Assembly: GCA_033398695.1 (NCBI GenBank)
Contig: JAWKAU010000226.1
Span: 124,001-188,000, forward strand
From: Orobanche coerulescens
Taxonomy: Eukaryota; Streptophyta; Magnoliopsida; Lamiales; Orobanchaceae
Direction of reading: 5' to 3'
Length of the DNA: 64,000 nucleotides
Shown: one piece after another, positions 31,844 to 42,449 of the stretch
How the letters are laid out: each line of letters begins with the position of its first letter
Numbering within the stretch: the first letter of the stretch is position 1
Translations under genes and position numbers: made by a program
Notes under the pieces: generated by a model
The model's input: the letters and a program-made list of their open reading frames with translations, nothing else
Told to the model about the DNA's origin: nothing
The model's database searches: none

Positions 31844-32940
31844 CTATATCTTTAATTCCTTCATCTCGGCCGGTGCCATCATGTAAGGAGCTTTGGAAAT
31901 AGGCCTCGTCCCCGGCTCGAGTTCAATGGAAAGGTCAACTTCTCGGTGCGGTGGCAGCCCTGGTAGTTCATCAGGAAAAACGTCTGGAAACTCATTCACC
32001 AACGGAATGTTTGTGATTGCAAGTTGTGAAGTGTCCTCTCGAAGAACATAACACCAATAGTACTCACTTCGAGAGCTGCAGGAGGCTTCTGTTGCGATAA
32101 TGCTGAGAGACCCTTTCGTACTAAAGTGTTCACGTCCGCTGATGACATGTGTGGTACCATCATGAGCCAAAATGGAAATAGTCAAGTGGTAGGTATCCAA
32201 GATCGTTTTGTGCAATGGCATCCAGTCCATACCTAATATGATATCTTCATTCTGGAGCGGAAAGGCCATAAGATTAGCGGTCCAGCTATGATTGTTGATG
32301 CAGATCCGACAGTCTCGAACCTTTTGATCGCCGCTTAATCTACTACCCTCGGGTAGTTTAACAGTAAAGGGCTCACAAGGTACACAAACAAGATTTAAGC
32401 GTTCAACACATTCTACAGATATAAACGAATGGGTGGCTCCGGTATCAAATAGTACATGCACTGGCTGAGAGTTAACAAGAAGAGTACCTGAGATAGCTGG
32501 CGCAGACTGACCATCCGTAGCCCTCAGCTCAAATACACGAGACGGCACTGACTCCGAAAAGGACGAGGTACCTCCGCCGCGCCCACGGCCTCGTCCGGCA
32601 CCGTGTAGTGGTGGTTGGTTCTGGTGGGATGGGGCTCGGTAGTTGGAAACAAGACGGGCGTCCTAGGGGATTGCACAGAGCCTTGTTGACTTGGTTGGGA
32701 AGCTGGGCTCTGAGTGGAATTGGCCCGCCAGCAGTAACGAGACATGTGTCCACTCTTTCCGCAAGTGAAACATTTGGTAGCCGTCTTCTGACACCGATCC
32801 TTAGTATGCCCGGTCATACCACAATTGAAGCAGTCCCTACGGTAAGGCCGATCAGATACACCCTTCTGTTGGTACAAAACCGCCGACTTAAAAGAAGATG
32901 CGGGCCCCGAATTCATTTTGTTGTTGCTCCCAGGCTGAAC
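31844..32940 (-). pseudogene. Tekay unit 2 gag zinc knuckles and protease
   Basis: Minus strand knuckles [14 protein letters not shown] and [14 protein letters not shown] (32916-32524 frame), then protease VLFDTGATHSFIS and [11 protein letters not shown] (32548-31844 frame). A small insertion near 32650 separates the two frames. It ends at 31844 where element E interrupts, and the target duplication ctata flanks the break. Confidence 0.88.
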
Positions 32941-33026
32941 TGATGTCTTCTGCTTCTTCGAGTTATGCCCGATGTCGGTATTAACAACTGTACCGGCATA
33001 TGCTGTGACTACGTCTTCGTATACTC

Positions 33027-33766
33027 TCAGGGTCGTGCAGTGAAATCCGGCGGCATAGCACTGTACATCCTACGGTAACCTCTGTGCAAGATGGCATATT
33101 CGTTGATCTTCTGATGGAACCATCTGGGAGATGTAACTAAGCTCGGTTCGGTAGGCCCGAATGATCTCTGGTACTGGCATGTTCTGAGGCCCGGCACTGA
33201 AAAAGTCTCGTGCGCGGCGATTTGGGCTGATGCGGGATAAGATTCGCTCCGTAGTAGTCGGGCAAATTCGGTCCACCCGACCACTCGGTCCTCTGGCCTG
33301 TAAGTCCTCCACCAACGTGCAGTAGTGTCACGGAGTTGATTAATTCCGAGCGGCACCTTTCTGTTCTCTGGACATCCGATTACCTCGAATGCAGTCTCCA
33401 TTTCAGAAATCCAGTCGCCCACGTGTTTCTCTCCTGTTCCGTCAAATAATGGAGGCCTAGCCTTCAACATCTCTCCAAACCATCGATCTCTTCCTGCGTT
33501 TTCTTCCACATTGATGACCAGTATCCGTTCCGCCTGATTGACCTGAGCAATTCCCATGGCGATGACCTGGGCAAGGGCCTGAACAAAAGCTGGGTCCATA
33601 CCCCCCAGGTTGTTATTCTGGCGCTCCGCCTCCTGATCGTTTTGATTAACTGGTGGCGGCTGGCCCCCAGCAGGATGGGTCTCGGCAGCGTTCCCGTCCT
33701 CATTGTGGTTCGCGGCTGAACCCTGAGCGTCATTCACCATCCTCCTAGCTCCTTGGCGTGCCATCA
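33027..33766 (-). pseudogene. Tekay unit 2 gag N-terminal domain
   Basis: Minus-strand frame from about 33765 (MARQGARRMVNDAQGS). MDPAFVQALAQVIAMG, EKHVGDWISEMETAFEV, CPENRKVPLGINQLRDTTAR, WWRTYRPEDRVVGWTEFARL and [19 protein letters not shown] show the retrotransposon gag domain almost throughout, better preserved than in unit 1. Frame decays before the zinc knuckles. Confidence 0.85.
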
Positions 33767-33938
33767 CTAACGGTATTAATCTAAAGCCAGTTCCACGCAC
33801 GGTTTACAATCAAATGTTGTACAAAAATAGAAACACACACATATCACTTACTTGCATTCCCATGAGGACTTTCGATCGCTTGGGGTGTTGGACTTTGAAA
33901 AAAAAAATAGGAGAAAGTTTATTCAAACCAGGAGTTTC

Positions 33939-33950
33939 GCTCCGATACTA
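33939..33950 (-). promoter_or_regulatory. Tekay unit 2 primer binding site (mutated)
   Basis: Minus strand TAGTATCGGAGC next to LTR C; two changes from the TGGTATCAGAGC seen in unit 1. Confidence 0.75.
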
Positions 33951-33955
33951 TTTTC

Positions 33956-36245
33956 TGTAACACCCCCAAAATATCTCGAGGTACTACAGTGCCGTAAACC
34001 CCACGTGGGACCCACAAGGCTAGTTGGAATAATAGGCATTTTAAGAAAATCGCGATAAAACCTTAAATTCAAGGTTTACATAACGTGAGTCGAAAGATTT
34101 AAGGAAAAATGTAGTTTGTAGTCCAATTATTACACAACAAAAGTTTTTCCAAAGAAAACAATTTATTTCAATCTGAGCAGCGGCTAGAGATAATTCCAAC
34201 ACCGTTCAAGTCTGACCGGACCCCTCGGGAATGTCCTGCACATGATGAACAATTTTACCTGGTACGACGAATCATACCAGGTAACCAAGGTCAGAGAATG
34301 CATACCAAATAACAGTTACTAACATTGATATACGTCATCTTTACAATCACAGTATCTAGTAATCACATGGAATATTTCATCACTCGACCGACGTTGTCTC
34401 TCTCTCTTATCACATAAGCCCCAAGGTCGCAACCAAGGGTCACAGAAGTATCCACACGGGAATACCCCGGAACATAGGCGCCCAATTCGGGTCTTACCCC
34501 CTAACACATTTCCACACGGGTACCATACAGGTTTTATCCCCAACACATCGGCCCATTTATAACATTTTTAGAGAAAGACAAACGTCGGCTTTTATCAAAA
34601 TGGCACATACGCACGTACGGTATAACATTGATATTAGAAAATTCTCGAGCAAGGTTTCACTTGCCTGTGATCCGATAGTAGGTGCTTTGTGATAAGGAGT
34701 CCCCACGCCCGCTCGAGCTTAACCTAGCCACGAAGTATCCGATTAACACCTCGTACGGATTATGATGAATAAAACTAGTCTCCCTTTCCTAATCGGATTC
34801 CTAGTGTAGTTTTGGTTGTCGATATAAGTATCGTTTCTAAGTTTTAACGCATTGCGTACCATTATCCCGTTCAATCCTATAATTATCATTAGGTATATCG
34901 ATTTACTCAAGAAGATAATCCTATCATTCTTCGATTGACAACGAATTATTATGGCGTAATCGAATCTCATGCCTTCTAATTCAATTCTATATTCCGAATA
35001 CTATAATCGACGGATTCTATTGCACAATAACTTTGGTGGTTTGATACCCAATATTAATTATACTATCGAATCGTTTTCCTTAGTTTGCTAAGTGTCAAAA
35101 ATCACACGGTAAGGGTGGCTACGAACAATGGAACATACGGTAACGGATTACTACGAATTTTCCCACAATTGATTCGTCAAATTTTACATTCTTAGCGATG
35201 ATTTGAAGTGAAATTTCGTATGATAGATATGATTTGCATGAAACGAAACATATGAGAAACGATACTTCCGGTTACTACAATTCCATCCGACAAGATTGTT
35301 TACGAAGTTAGCAAAATCTACCCAATACCCGCAATCTAATAAGTATAAATACGAAAACATCAAAGGTATAACTCCAGGAATTGGTGGCTTACCTTATTGG
35401 AAGAAGAATAATGAAGATAGTTGACGGATTCACAAGAACTACGGGGAAAACGAGAAGTGACTTGAACGACTTGGATAATCTTCACCGGAGCTCAAGAATC
35501 CACCTCCTCAATGCTATTTCAAGTGTATAAGAGGCTTAACAACCGGGTATAGGGCTAGGAATTTCTCCAAGGGTGATAGTTTGTGATGTTGGGTCGTGCA
35601 AATGAAGAAGGGAATTGCCATTTTATAAAACTTGTTTTTGGTAACGTACGTTAACGATAAGAGTGTTACGTACATAAGGCGTATTACGTACGTAACAGTG
35701 TAATGACAACGTACGTAAAGAACTCACTGCCCGAAATGTGCCCAAGTGTTACGTACGTTAAATTTGGGACATAACGTACGTAACGAATAGTTGACTCGTT
35801 TGTCCTCTAGCCCGCCGAAAGTAACTCTATCCGTGTCAAAGGAAAGATTCTGGTCGGGAGACCGACCCACCCGTTACGTATGTAATATAGCTACCCTAAT
35901 GTACGTAACAATCGAAATATAGCGTACGTTATGCATGAGTGATAGCGCGCGTTAGACAGAACTTTAACGTGCGTTAGACATAAACTCTTTAGCCTCAAAC
36001 CACATTCTAACCATCTCGGGGTGACTATCCCTTCCACTCGTCAACAATTATCGGGGAACAAGACGTTGGCCACCGTCATATTCGCACCGACGATCGTCCC
36101 ACGGCGTCAAGGCGTGTCACCCCCATTTCATTCACATCGTACAATTATATAGCACTCAATGGAATACATAAATAGAAATGACGTCACATTACCAAACATT
36201 CACACAGTACAAAGTAATCAAGCATGGAATACTGGAGGTATTACA
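33956..36245 (-). repeat. Tekay LTR C (5' LTR of unit 2, 2290 bp)
   Basis: Starts TGTAACACCCCC and ends GGAGGTATTACA, then the acttg duplication. ACGTACGT cluster at about 35643-35930, with a few copies mutated (for example ACGTACAT and ATGTACGT). No gene. Confidence 0.92.
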
Positions 36246-36250
36246 ACTTG

Positions 36251-36422
36251 GCGCATTTGTAAGGCCAAAGGGCATGACGAGCCATTCATATAATCCATGT
36301 TTTGTCTTGAAAGCCGTTTTCCATTCGTCTCCTTCCCGCATGCGAATTTGATGATAGCCTCTTCTCAAATCAACCTTCGAAAAAATCACCGAACCATGCA
36401 ACTCGTCCAACATATCATCAAG
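36251..36422 (-). pseudogene. M1 reverse transcriptase island
   Basis: Minus strand [39 protein letters not shown] and [15 protein letters not shown]. Lies between the Tekay array and TRG2 and bridges M1 RT at 40468 and 12479. Confidence 0.92.
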
Positions 36423-37733
36423 TGATACGAAAATGACTATTCCGAATAATGATACGACACGGAATAACTTAGACGTATCAACATGCATACGTAACATACT
36501 CATGTTCAAAGTCTTGAATGATTTTGTCCCCAAGTTGAAAGGGACTTCTCCCTCCCATACATCAAGTGATACCCCCCCCCCCTATTATAATCTTCAAAGT
36601 CTTCACATGTGAAGACTTGTCCCCACCCCTTTTTTTTAGTTTCAATTTTTATCACATTCAAGACTTGTCCCCATCACAATCTTCACATCTTTGATCTTGT
36701 CCCCATGAAGATTTTTCTCCACCCTCACCAACACCAAATTCTCCCCCCCATACGGAATTGACGAGCTCGAGTGAAAAAGGCGAAAAGCGGACAAAATTAC
36801 CAATTCCCGCGCGTATGACTACTTCGTAGCAGTTTTGGTATTTTAATCATAACTCTCTCATACGAAGTCCGATTTAGGTGATTCAAGCGGCCATGGAAAG
36901 ATAAAAAAAAGATCTATAAATCATGTGAAACGGTCCAAGGTCCAATTATGCTTCTATCAAGCCACACGAACCATTCAAATGTGCAGTGATTTTTATGGCC
37001 GGAAATTGATGAAGATTTGTGAAAATTGTGGTCCAAGCTTGATGAAGATTTGTCAAAGATCCCTTCCACCTACATCCAAACCATTTGGACGAACCACCCC
37101 CCCTTGTTCAAAGTCTTCAAATGTGAAGACATGTCCTCACTTTCCCCTTTGTTTATTTGTCACTTTCAAAGCATGAGATTACCTTTGATTCTTGTCCCCA
37201 TCCCTTCCCTCACATACTTGAAAGGGACATCCATGTCCTTGTCCTTGTTCAAAGTCTCCATGTGCTTGAAAGATCTCTCCCATACATGATACGACCCCCC
37301 CCCCCCCAACTTGTTATTTGTCAAAGTCTTGTTTATTTTGTTTGATTTTGTTTAATCTTGTTTGATCATGTAAGCTTAGTATATATATGCCACATTTGGC
37401 ATGTTGTAACATATCTTGAATCTTGCAAAAACGAAATACATGTTATGTATTCTAGTTGAATGATTTTCAGCACACTTCAATTATAATTCGACGCGTTTTC
37501 GAGTTGTAATTTAATCAATTCTCAATAGGTCTTGAGGAGAGATTGTTTTATCAAACTATAGGTCTAGTTTGATAATCTACTTTCATTTTTGTTCGTGTTT
37601 TCGCAAAGCCGAATTGCCCTACTTTCGGTTGAATATTACGAGTGTTACACAAAAACGAGTGTTGTGAGGAAATAAAGATAACCGCTGCATTTTCCGACGA
37701 ATTTACGTACATATCATACGTTAATTCGTATCA
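36423..37733 (+). repeat. TRG2 5' LTR (1311 bp)
   Basis: TGATACGAAAATGAC...TTCGTATCA. Contains long poly-C runs (36573-36583 and about 37290-37308), a ~235-bp module shared with the P3 LTR (about 36774-37008), a TATA stretch TATATATA at 37379-37386 and the double TAGGTC hairpin at 37519-37538 and 37548-37575. Confidence 0.92.
37519..37575 (+). promoter_or_regulatory. Double TAGGTC-loop stem-loop (TRG2 5' LTR)
   Basis: Hairpin 1 arms TTCTCAA / TTGAGGA; hairpin 2 arms TTATCAAACTA / TAGTTTGATAA (11 perfect pairs); both loops TAGGTC. The 3' LTR copy is at 40248-40267 and 40277-40304. Confidence 0.7.
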
Positions 37734-37737
37734 TAAG

Positions 37738-37755
37738 TGGTATCGGAGCCCAAGG
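37738..37755 (+). promoter_or_regulatory. TRG2 primer binding site
   Basis: TGGTATCGGAGCCCAAGG, four bases after the LTR. The same 18 bases occur in P4, showing a shared PBS and leader start between parasite and autonomous elements. Confidence 0.88.
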
Positions 37756-37869
37756 TCATCTCCTTGGGCGATTTATTCAACAATTGCTTGTCAAAGAAAA
37801 TATCTCTTGATTCTTGTCATCGGAAACCACACCTGAATTTCTTAATTCAGTTAAGGTTCTTTCAACAAA

Positions 37870-39160
37870 ATGGAGTTCAACGATATTTATCTCTTGGCGA
37901 TATTACGCGACGCATTACACAGCGTACCGGAGTTCATGGGACATTAGATCCGAAGCGGTGTTGATTGGCTCCACGTTTGTGAGGAGTATTTCAACCACAA
38001 TTCAATTCCAGTAGACAGCCGAGTCTAGTTGGCGACGAAACTACTTCGTGGTCGCGCCTCGACACAGTGGCGAAATTGAAAACCAGCCGTTTACACCAAG
38101 GTAAACCCAAACTAAGAGACTGGAACAAATTCATAAAACACTTTACTCGGAAATTCATCCCCACAAATTCTCACCGCCACGATCCATCAACGGCACCACA
38201 CCGGAAATTGCCGAAGTTCAGCGCCACCCCGCCACCGACCTTCGATCTAAGGTTTTTCCACATCACTGAGCGGCACAATGACGAATTTCCAGCAGAACCT
38301 TTTTCTTATGAAGACGATGCCCCTACCACCATTTTTAATGATGTAGAGGAGGCAAAGGAGAAGACGCAATACAACAAAGAAGACGATTTGGTCAGTGTTT
38401 CCCTAATTGATGAACTTGTTTCTTGCTATTATGAGCATGAACCAATCAGTTGTGTTGGCCAAATTGACCAAAACGGACCAAATTATGTTAATGGTGAAGA
38501 GACTACTAGTGTCATGGAAATCGGGCCGGATTATGAAGGGCCACCAGTATTTGATACAGAACCAGTTGACGAAGAGGAGCCCATAATTGATCCCGTGTTT
38601 CCCATTTTTGATGGTGAACCCAACGTGAAATCATTAATGCTTCCCAATTTTGATGTTGTGCCCGACGACGATCCATATCTCAATGAAAGTTGTTTTGAAG
38701 ACTTTTGTCCAATTTATGTAGCAGACTCCAATGATGCATTTTCAGTTTATGATACGGAGCACGAGGATGTTATGATTCCGGAACATCTATATCCCAAGCC
38801 TTACCAAGAGTTTGACATGAAAGACGACGACGAGGTGTTTTTCCCATGGCTTGAAGTGGCATCCGATGAAGGGCGACCTATTATTACTATCGTGCTTCCC
38901 ATTTCAGATGTCCGGTTATATGATGATTCATATCGTGATATCGGTATTACCTCGCAGAATAATTATTATTATTTCATTAATAATGATAGTTATTTGTTTG
39001 GTGATTCCCTGAGATCCCATATTACCTACCGTCTCAAGATTTTGGGCCATATACGCACTGCGGATATTTTCGAAATCAAGTACGTAGAGGTTCTAGCTAT
39101 TTCATCTGGAAACGACGGGAGTTCGGAATTGAGGACAATTCCTTTTAAAGGGAGAGGGAA
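37870..39160 (+). pseudogene. TRG2 gag-like acidic protein (5' part damaged, rest open)
   Basis: ATG 37870 begins MEFNDIYLLAILRDALHSVPE. A deletion at about 37940-37960 and another at about 38063 (loss of the WWQ codons) break the N-terminal gag domain. From about 38067 it is open to the 3' LTR: SRLHQGKPKLRDWNKFIKH, FDLRFFHITERHNDEFPAEP, VSLIDELVSCYYEHEP, YEGPPVFDTEPVDEEEPII, DGEPNVKSLMLPNFDVVPD, NYYYFINNDSYLFGDS, TYRLKILGHIRTADIFEIKY, ending ELRTIPFKGRGNDT. The middle is strongly acidic. The tail aligns with the end of the CRM-like integrase (YKLELPG..., ELRTIPFKGGG). It has no knuckle, protease, RT or integrase core. Confidence 0.75.
39146..39160 (+). promoter_or_regulatory. TRG2 polypurine tract
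   Basis: AAAGGGAGAGGGAA adjacent to the 3' LTR. Confidence 0.85.
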
Positions 39161-40462
39161 TGATACGAAAATGACTATTCCGAATAATGATACGACACGG
39201 AATAACTTAGACGTATCAACATGCATACGTAACATACTCATGTTCAAAGTCTTGAATGATTTTGTCCCCAAGTTGAAAGGGACTTCTCCCTCCCATACAT
39301 CAAGTGATACCCCCCCCCCCCCTATTATAATCTTCAAAGTCTTCACATGTGAAGACTTGTCCCCACCCCTTTTTTTTAGTTTCAATTTTTATCACATTCA
39401 AGACTTGTCCCCATCACAATCTTCACATCTTTGATCTTGTCCCCATGAAGATTTTTCTCCACCCTCACCAACACCAAATTCTCCCCCCCATACGGAATTG
39501 ACGAGCTCGAGTGAAAAAGGCGAAAAGCGGACAAAATTACCAATTCCATGCGCGTATGACTACTTCGTAGCAGTTTTGGTATTTTAATCATAACTCTCTC
39601 ATACGAAGTCCGATTTAGGTGATTCAAGCGGCCATGGAAAGATAAAAAAAAGATCTATAAATCATGTGAAACGGTCCAAGGTCCAATTATGCTTCTATCA
39701 AGCCACACGAACCATTCAAATGTGCAGTGATTTTTATGGCCGGAAATTGATGAAGATTTGTGAAAATTGTGGTCCAAGCTTGATGAAGATTTGTCAAAGA
39801 TCCCTTCCACCTACATCCAAACCATTTGGACGAACCACCCCCCCTTGTTCAAAGTCTTCAAATGTGAAGACATGTCCTCACTTTCCCCTTTGTTTATTTG
39901 TCACTTTCAAAGCATGAGATTACCTTTGATTCTTGTCCCCATCCCTTCCCTCACATACTTGAAAGGGACATCCATGTCCTTGTCCTTGTTCAAAGTCTCC
40001 ATGTGCTTGAAAGATCTCTCCCATACATGACCCCCCAACTTGTTATTTGTCAAAGTCTTGTTTATTTTGTTTGATTTTGTTTAATCTTGTTTGATCATGT
40101 AAGCTTAGTATATATATGCCACATTTGGCATGTTGTAACATATCTTGAATCTTGCAAAAACGAAATACATGTTATGTATTCTAGTTGAATGATTTTCAGC
40201 ACACTTCAATTATAATTCGACGCGTTTTCGAGTTGTAATTTAATCAATTCTCAATAGGTCTTGAGGAGAGATTGTTTTATCAAACTATAGGTCTAGTTTG
40301 ATAATCTACTTTCATTTTTGTTCGTGTTTTCGCAAAGCCGAATTACCCTACTTTCGGTTGAATATTACGAGTGTTACACAAAAACGAGTGTTGTGAGGAA
40401 ATAAAGATAACCGCTGCATTTTCCGACGAATTTACGTACATATCATACGTTAATTCGTATCA
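39161..40462 (+). repeat. TRG2 3' LTR (1302 bp)
   Basis: Matches the 5' LTR except mainly in poly-C length: the second run is six C here versus a much longer run with an extra TGATACGA-like stretch in the 5' LTR. Shared P3-type module at about 39515-39750. Confidence 0.92.
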
Positions 40463-40467
40463 TCAAG

Positions 40468-41610
40468 TCTCGGAATTGGGAACCGATATTTGATCGTTAT
40501 GTTGTTCACGGCTCTACTATCTATACACATCCGCCATGACCCATCCTTTTTTGGAACAAGTAAAACCGGAACCGCACAAGGGCTCAAACTTTCTCGAACG
40601 TACCCGCGGTTCATTAGCTCCTCGATTTGTTTTTGCAACTCCTTTGTCTCCTCGGGGTTACATCGATAGGCGGCCTTGTTAGGGAGTGATGCACCCGGTA
40701 CAAGGTCGACTTGGTGTTCAATCCCACGTAAGGGTGGTAAACCCGGCGGTAAGTCTTCCGCGAAGACATCCGCAAATTCTTGTAGCAAGGTATCGATATC
40801 TCTCTTGCCTTGCACAACTACGTCAACATCTCTTGTTTCTTTAATCATCAATGATTACACATGCTCGCCATCGTCAATAGCGTGTCTCACCTCTTTCTCG
40901 CTAGCAAACATGGTAAGCTTCGGTTTCTCCATTTGATTAGAACTCATCGATCGAATGGCTTGGGGTGCCATCGGTTTAAGCACAATCTTCTTGCCTTTAT
41001 CTCGTAATTCATATTCGTTACTCCTTCCTCGATGCAAAACATCTCGGTCGAACATCCATGGTCGTCCCAAAAGTACGTGGCATGCATCCATCGGGAGTAC
41101 GTCACATAACACATCGTCTCCGTATGATCCCATAGTTAAGTTGACCCGTACTTGTCTCGTCACCTTCACTTTGCTTCCATCATCGAGCTAATGTAAAGCA
41201 TACGGTCTCGGGTGAGCCGTAGTAGTTAGCCCGAGCTTGGTGACCATCTCGTTTGATGCTACATTCGTGCAACTCCCTCCGTCTATTATCAAGCTACACC
41301 ACTTTTCTCCGACTTTGCATTTGGAATGAAAGATTTGGTCTCTTTGCTCCGTATCACTTGGAACGATTTTGGTATGTAGTGCTCGAAGCACTAAAATAGT
41401 ATCATATTCCGGAGCGCCATAAGTCTCGCAATCCTCATTCTCTTCCTCGGCTTCCATGTTAAATACGTCACCAAGGCCTTCCTTCTCGTCCTCGACTAAA
41501 AGTTCGTCTCGGACCGCAAGAGCTTCTCTTAAAGCGACCACCCGTTTATTTGGACATGCATTTTGATAGTGACCAAAGCCTTGACATTTAAAACATCGTA
41601 CTTTAGCCAA
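40468..41610 (-). pseudogene. M1 zinc knuckle, protease and start of reverse transcriptase
   Basis: On the minus strand: knuckle CFKCQGFGHYQNAC, LREALAVRDELLVEDEKEG, protease IIDGGSCTNVASNEMVTKLG, TMGSYGDDVLCDVLPMDACH, VLLGRPWMFDRD, then [41 protein letters not shown] and [11 protein letters not shown] up to the TRG2 insertion. Compared with P4, M1 has TGG-to-TAG at about 41188 and a stop at about 40855. Confidence 0.9.
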
Positions 41611-42374
41611 GCTCGTTTACTTGGAAACGTGGGGAACCTTCGGGTCCGGGGTAGGGACTTGAAAATGTATGGTAGGTTTCGTAGTCGAACTTGAGCCGGC
41701 ACTTGTATTTCCAAATTTGTATGGGAATTCAGGTTTGGTAAACTTCAACTTGTTTTGAGCTTCAATTTTTATGCATAGTCCGCATAAAGTGTCAAAATCT
41801 CCGTATGGGTATAATTCCACCGTATTTGCAATGTTTCGGTTTAGACCACGTAAGAAACGTGACATTCTTTGTTCTTCATTTTCTTCAAGTTCTCCCATTA
41901 AGGCCAAGCCTTCAAATTCTTCGATATATTCTTCCACACTTAGTTTCCCTTGTACGAACTCCGCAATTTTTCGGTACAAGGTTAACCGATGTGATGTCGG
42001 GACATACCTTTTACGTAGTTTTTTCTTCAAAGAATCCCAAGAACGGATTTTCTCTTTTCCCGCACGAGCTCGTTGTGTTTTCATACCCTCGAACCATAAG
42101 GAAGCGCCCTTCCCTAACTTGAGAATTGCATATTTGCAACGTTTCTCATCGTTAAGGTGCTTGAAGTCGAACATACGTTCAATCTTCCTCTCCCACTCCA
42201 AGTAAACTTCGGGATTAGTACCTCCGACAAATTCCGGAAGTTCATTAACTTTAAATTCATCCACATGACGCGGTGAATGTGCATCATATCCTCCTCTTCT
42301 TGCTTGAAAACGTGGTTCTTGCATGCTGTGTAGTGCCTCACGTAGTTTCTCCATGAAATCGTCGGAAAATCCAA
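41611..42374 (-). pseudogene. M1 gag
   Basis: The gag reads from 42374, where the expected ATG is TTG (P4 has ATG here). Domains: DDFMEKLREALHSMQEPRFQ, EVYLEWERKIERMFDFKHLN, CKYAILKLGKGASLWFEGMK, KKLRKRYVPTSHRLTLYRKI, LSVEEYIEEFEGLALMGELE, RFLRGLNRNIANTVELYPYG and a Pro/Thr-rich linker. GAA-to-TAA at about 41617 stops it before the knuckle. Family gags assemble the virus-like particle. Confidence 0.9.
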
Positions 42375-42427
42375 GATAAGATAGTTTTGATAAGAAAATC
42401 GCCAAGAGAAATTCGCCAAGGAAGTAA

Positions 42428-42445
42428 CCTTGGGCTCCGATGCCA
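42428..42445 (-). promoter_or_regulatory. M1 primer binding site
   Basis: Minus strand TGGCATCGGAGCCCAAGG; one base from the P4/TRG2 site. Confidence 0.85.
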
Positions 42446-42449
42446 CTAA

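Larger units (their letters stand above)
12480..36245 (-). mobile_element. Tekay/Del-like tandem array: LTR-internal-LTR-internal-LTR
   Basis: Three ~2.29-kb LTRs (A 12480-14764, B 19642-21932, C 33956-36245), all in one orientation, bound two internal regions (14765-19641 and 21933-33955). A single perfect 5-bp duplication acttg flanks the whole block (12475-12479 and 36246-36250), so the array sits at one insertion site. The middle LTR serves as 3' LTR for unit 2 and 5' LTR for unit 1. Both units encode gag with two CCHC knuckles, a DTGS-type protease, RT, RNase H, integrase and a chromodomain. Unit 2 is further broken by a solo LTR and element E. Confidence 0.93.
36423..40462 (+). mobile_element. 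TRG2: non-autonomous gag-only LTR retrotransposon
   Basis: LTRs 36423-37733 and 39161-40462, PBS 37738-37755, one gag-like ORF (37870 to the 3' LTR), polypurine tract, and perfect target duplication tcaag (36418-36422 and 40463-40467) in M1 RT. The LTR pair looks almost identical outside poly-C runs, so this is one of the youngest insertions. Its LTR is unlike that of TRG1, yet the internal ORF is close to TRG1, showing that one internal region is carried by different LTRs. Confidence 0.93.

Noticed and set aside
38067..39434. Possible host gene for a 455-residue acidic protein
   Set aside because: Bounded by PBS, polypurine tract, two LTRs and a perfect TSD, and it reads into the 3' LTR; it is the TRG2 internal ORF.
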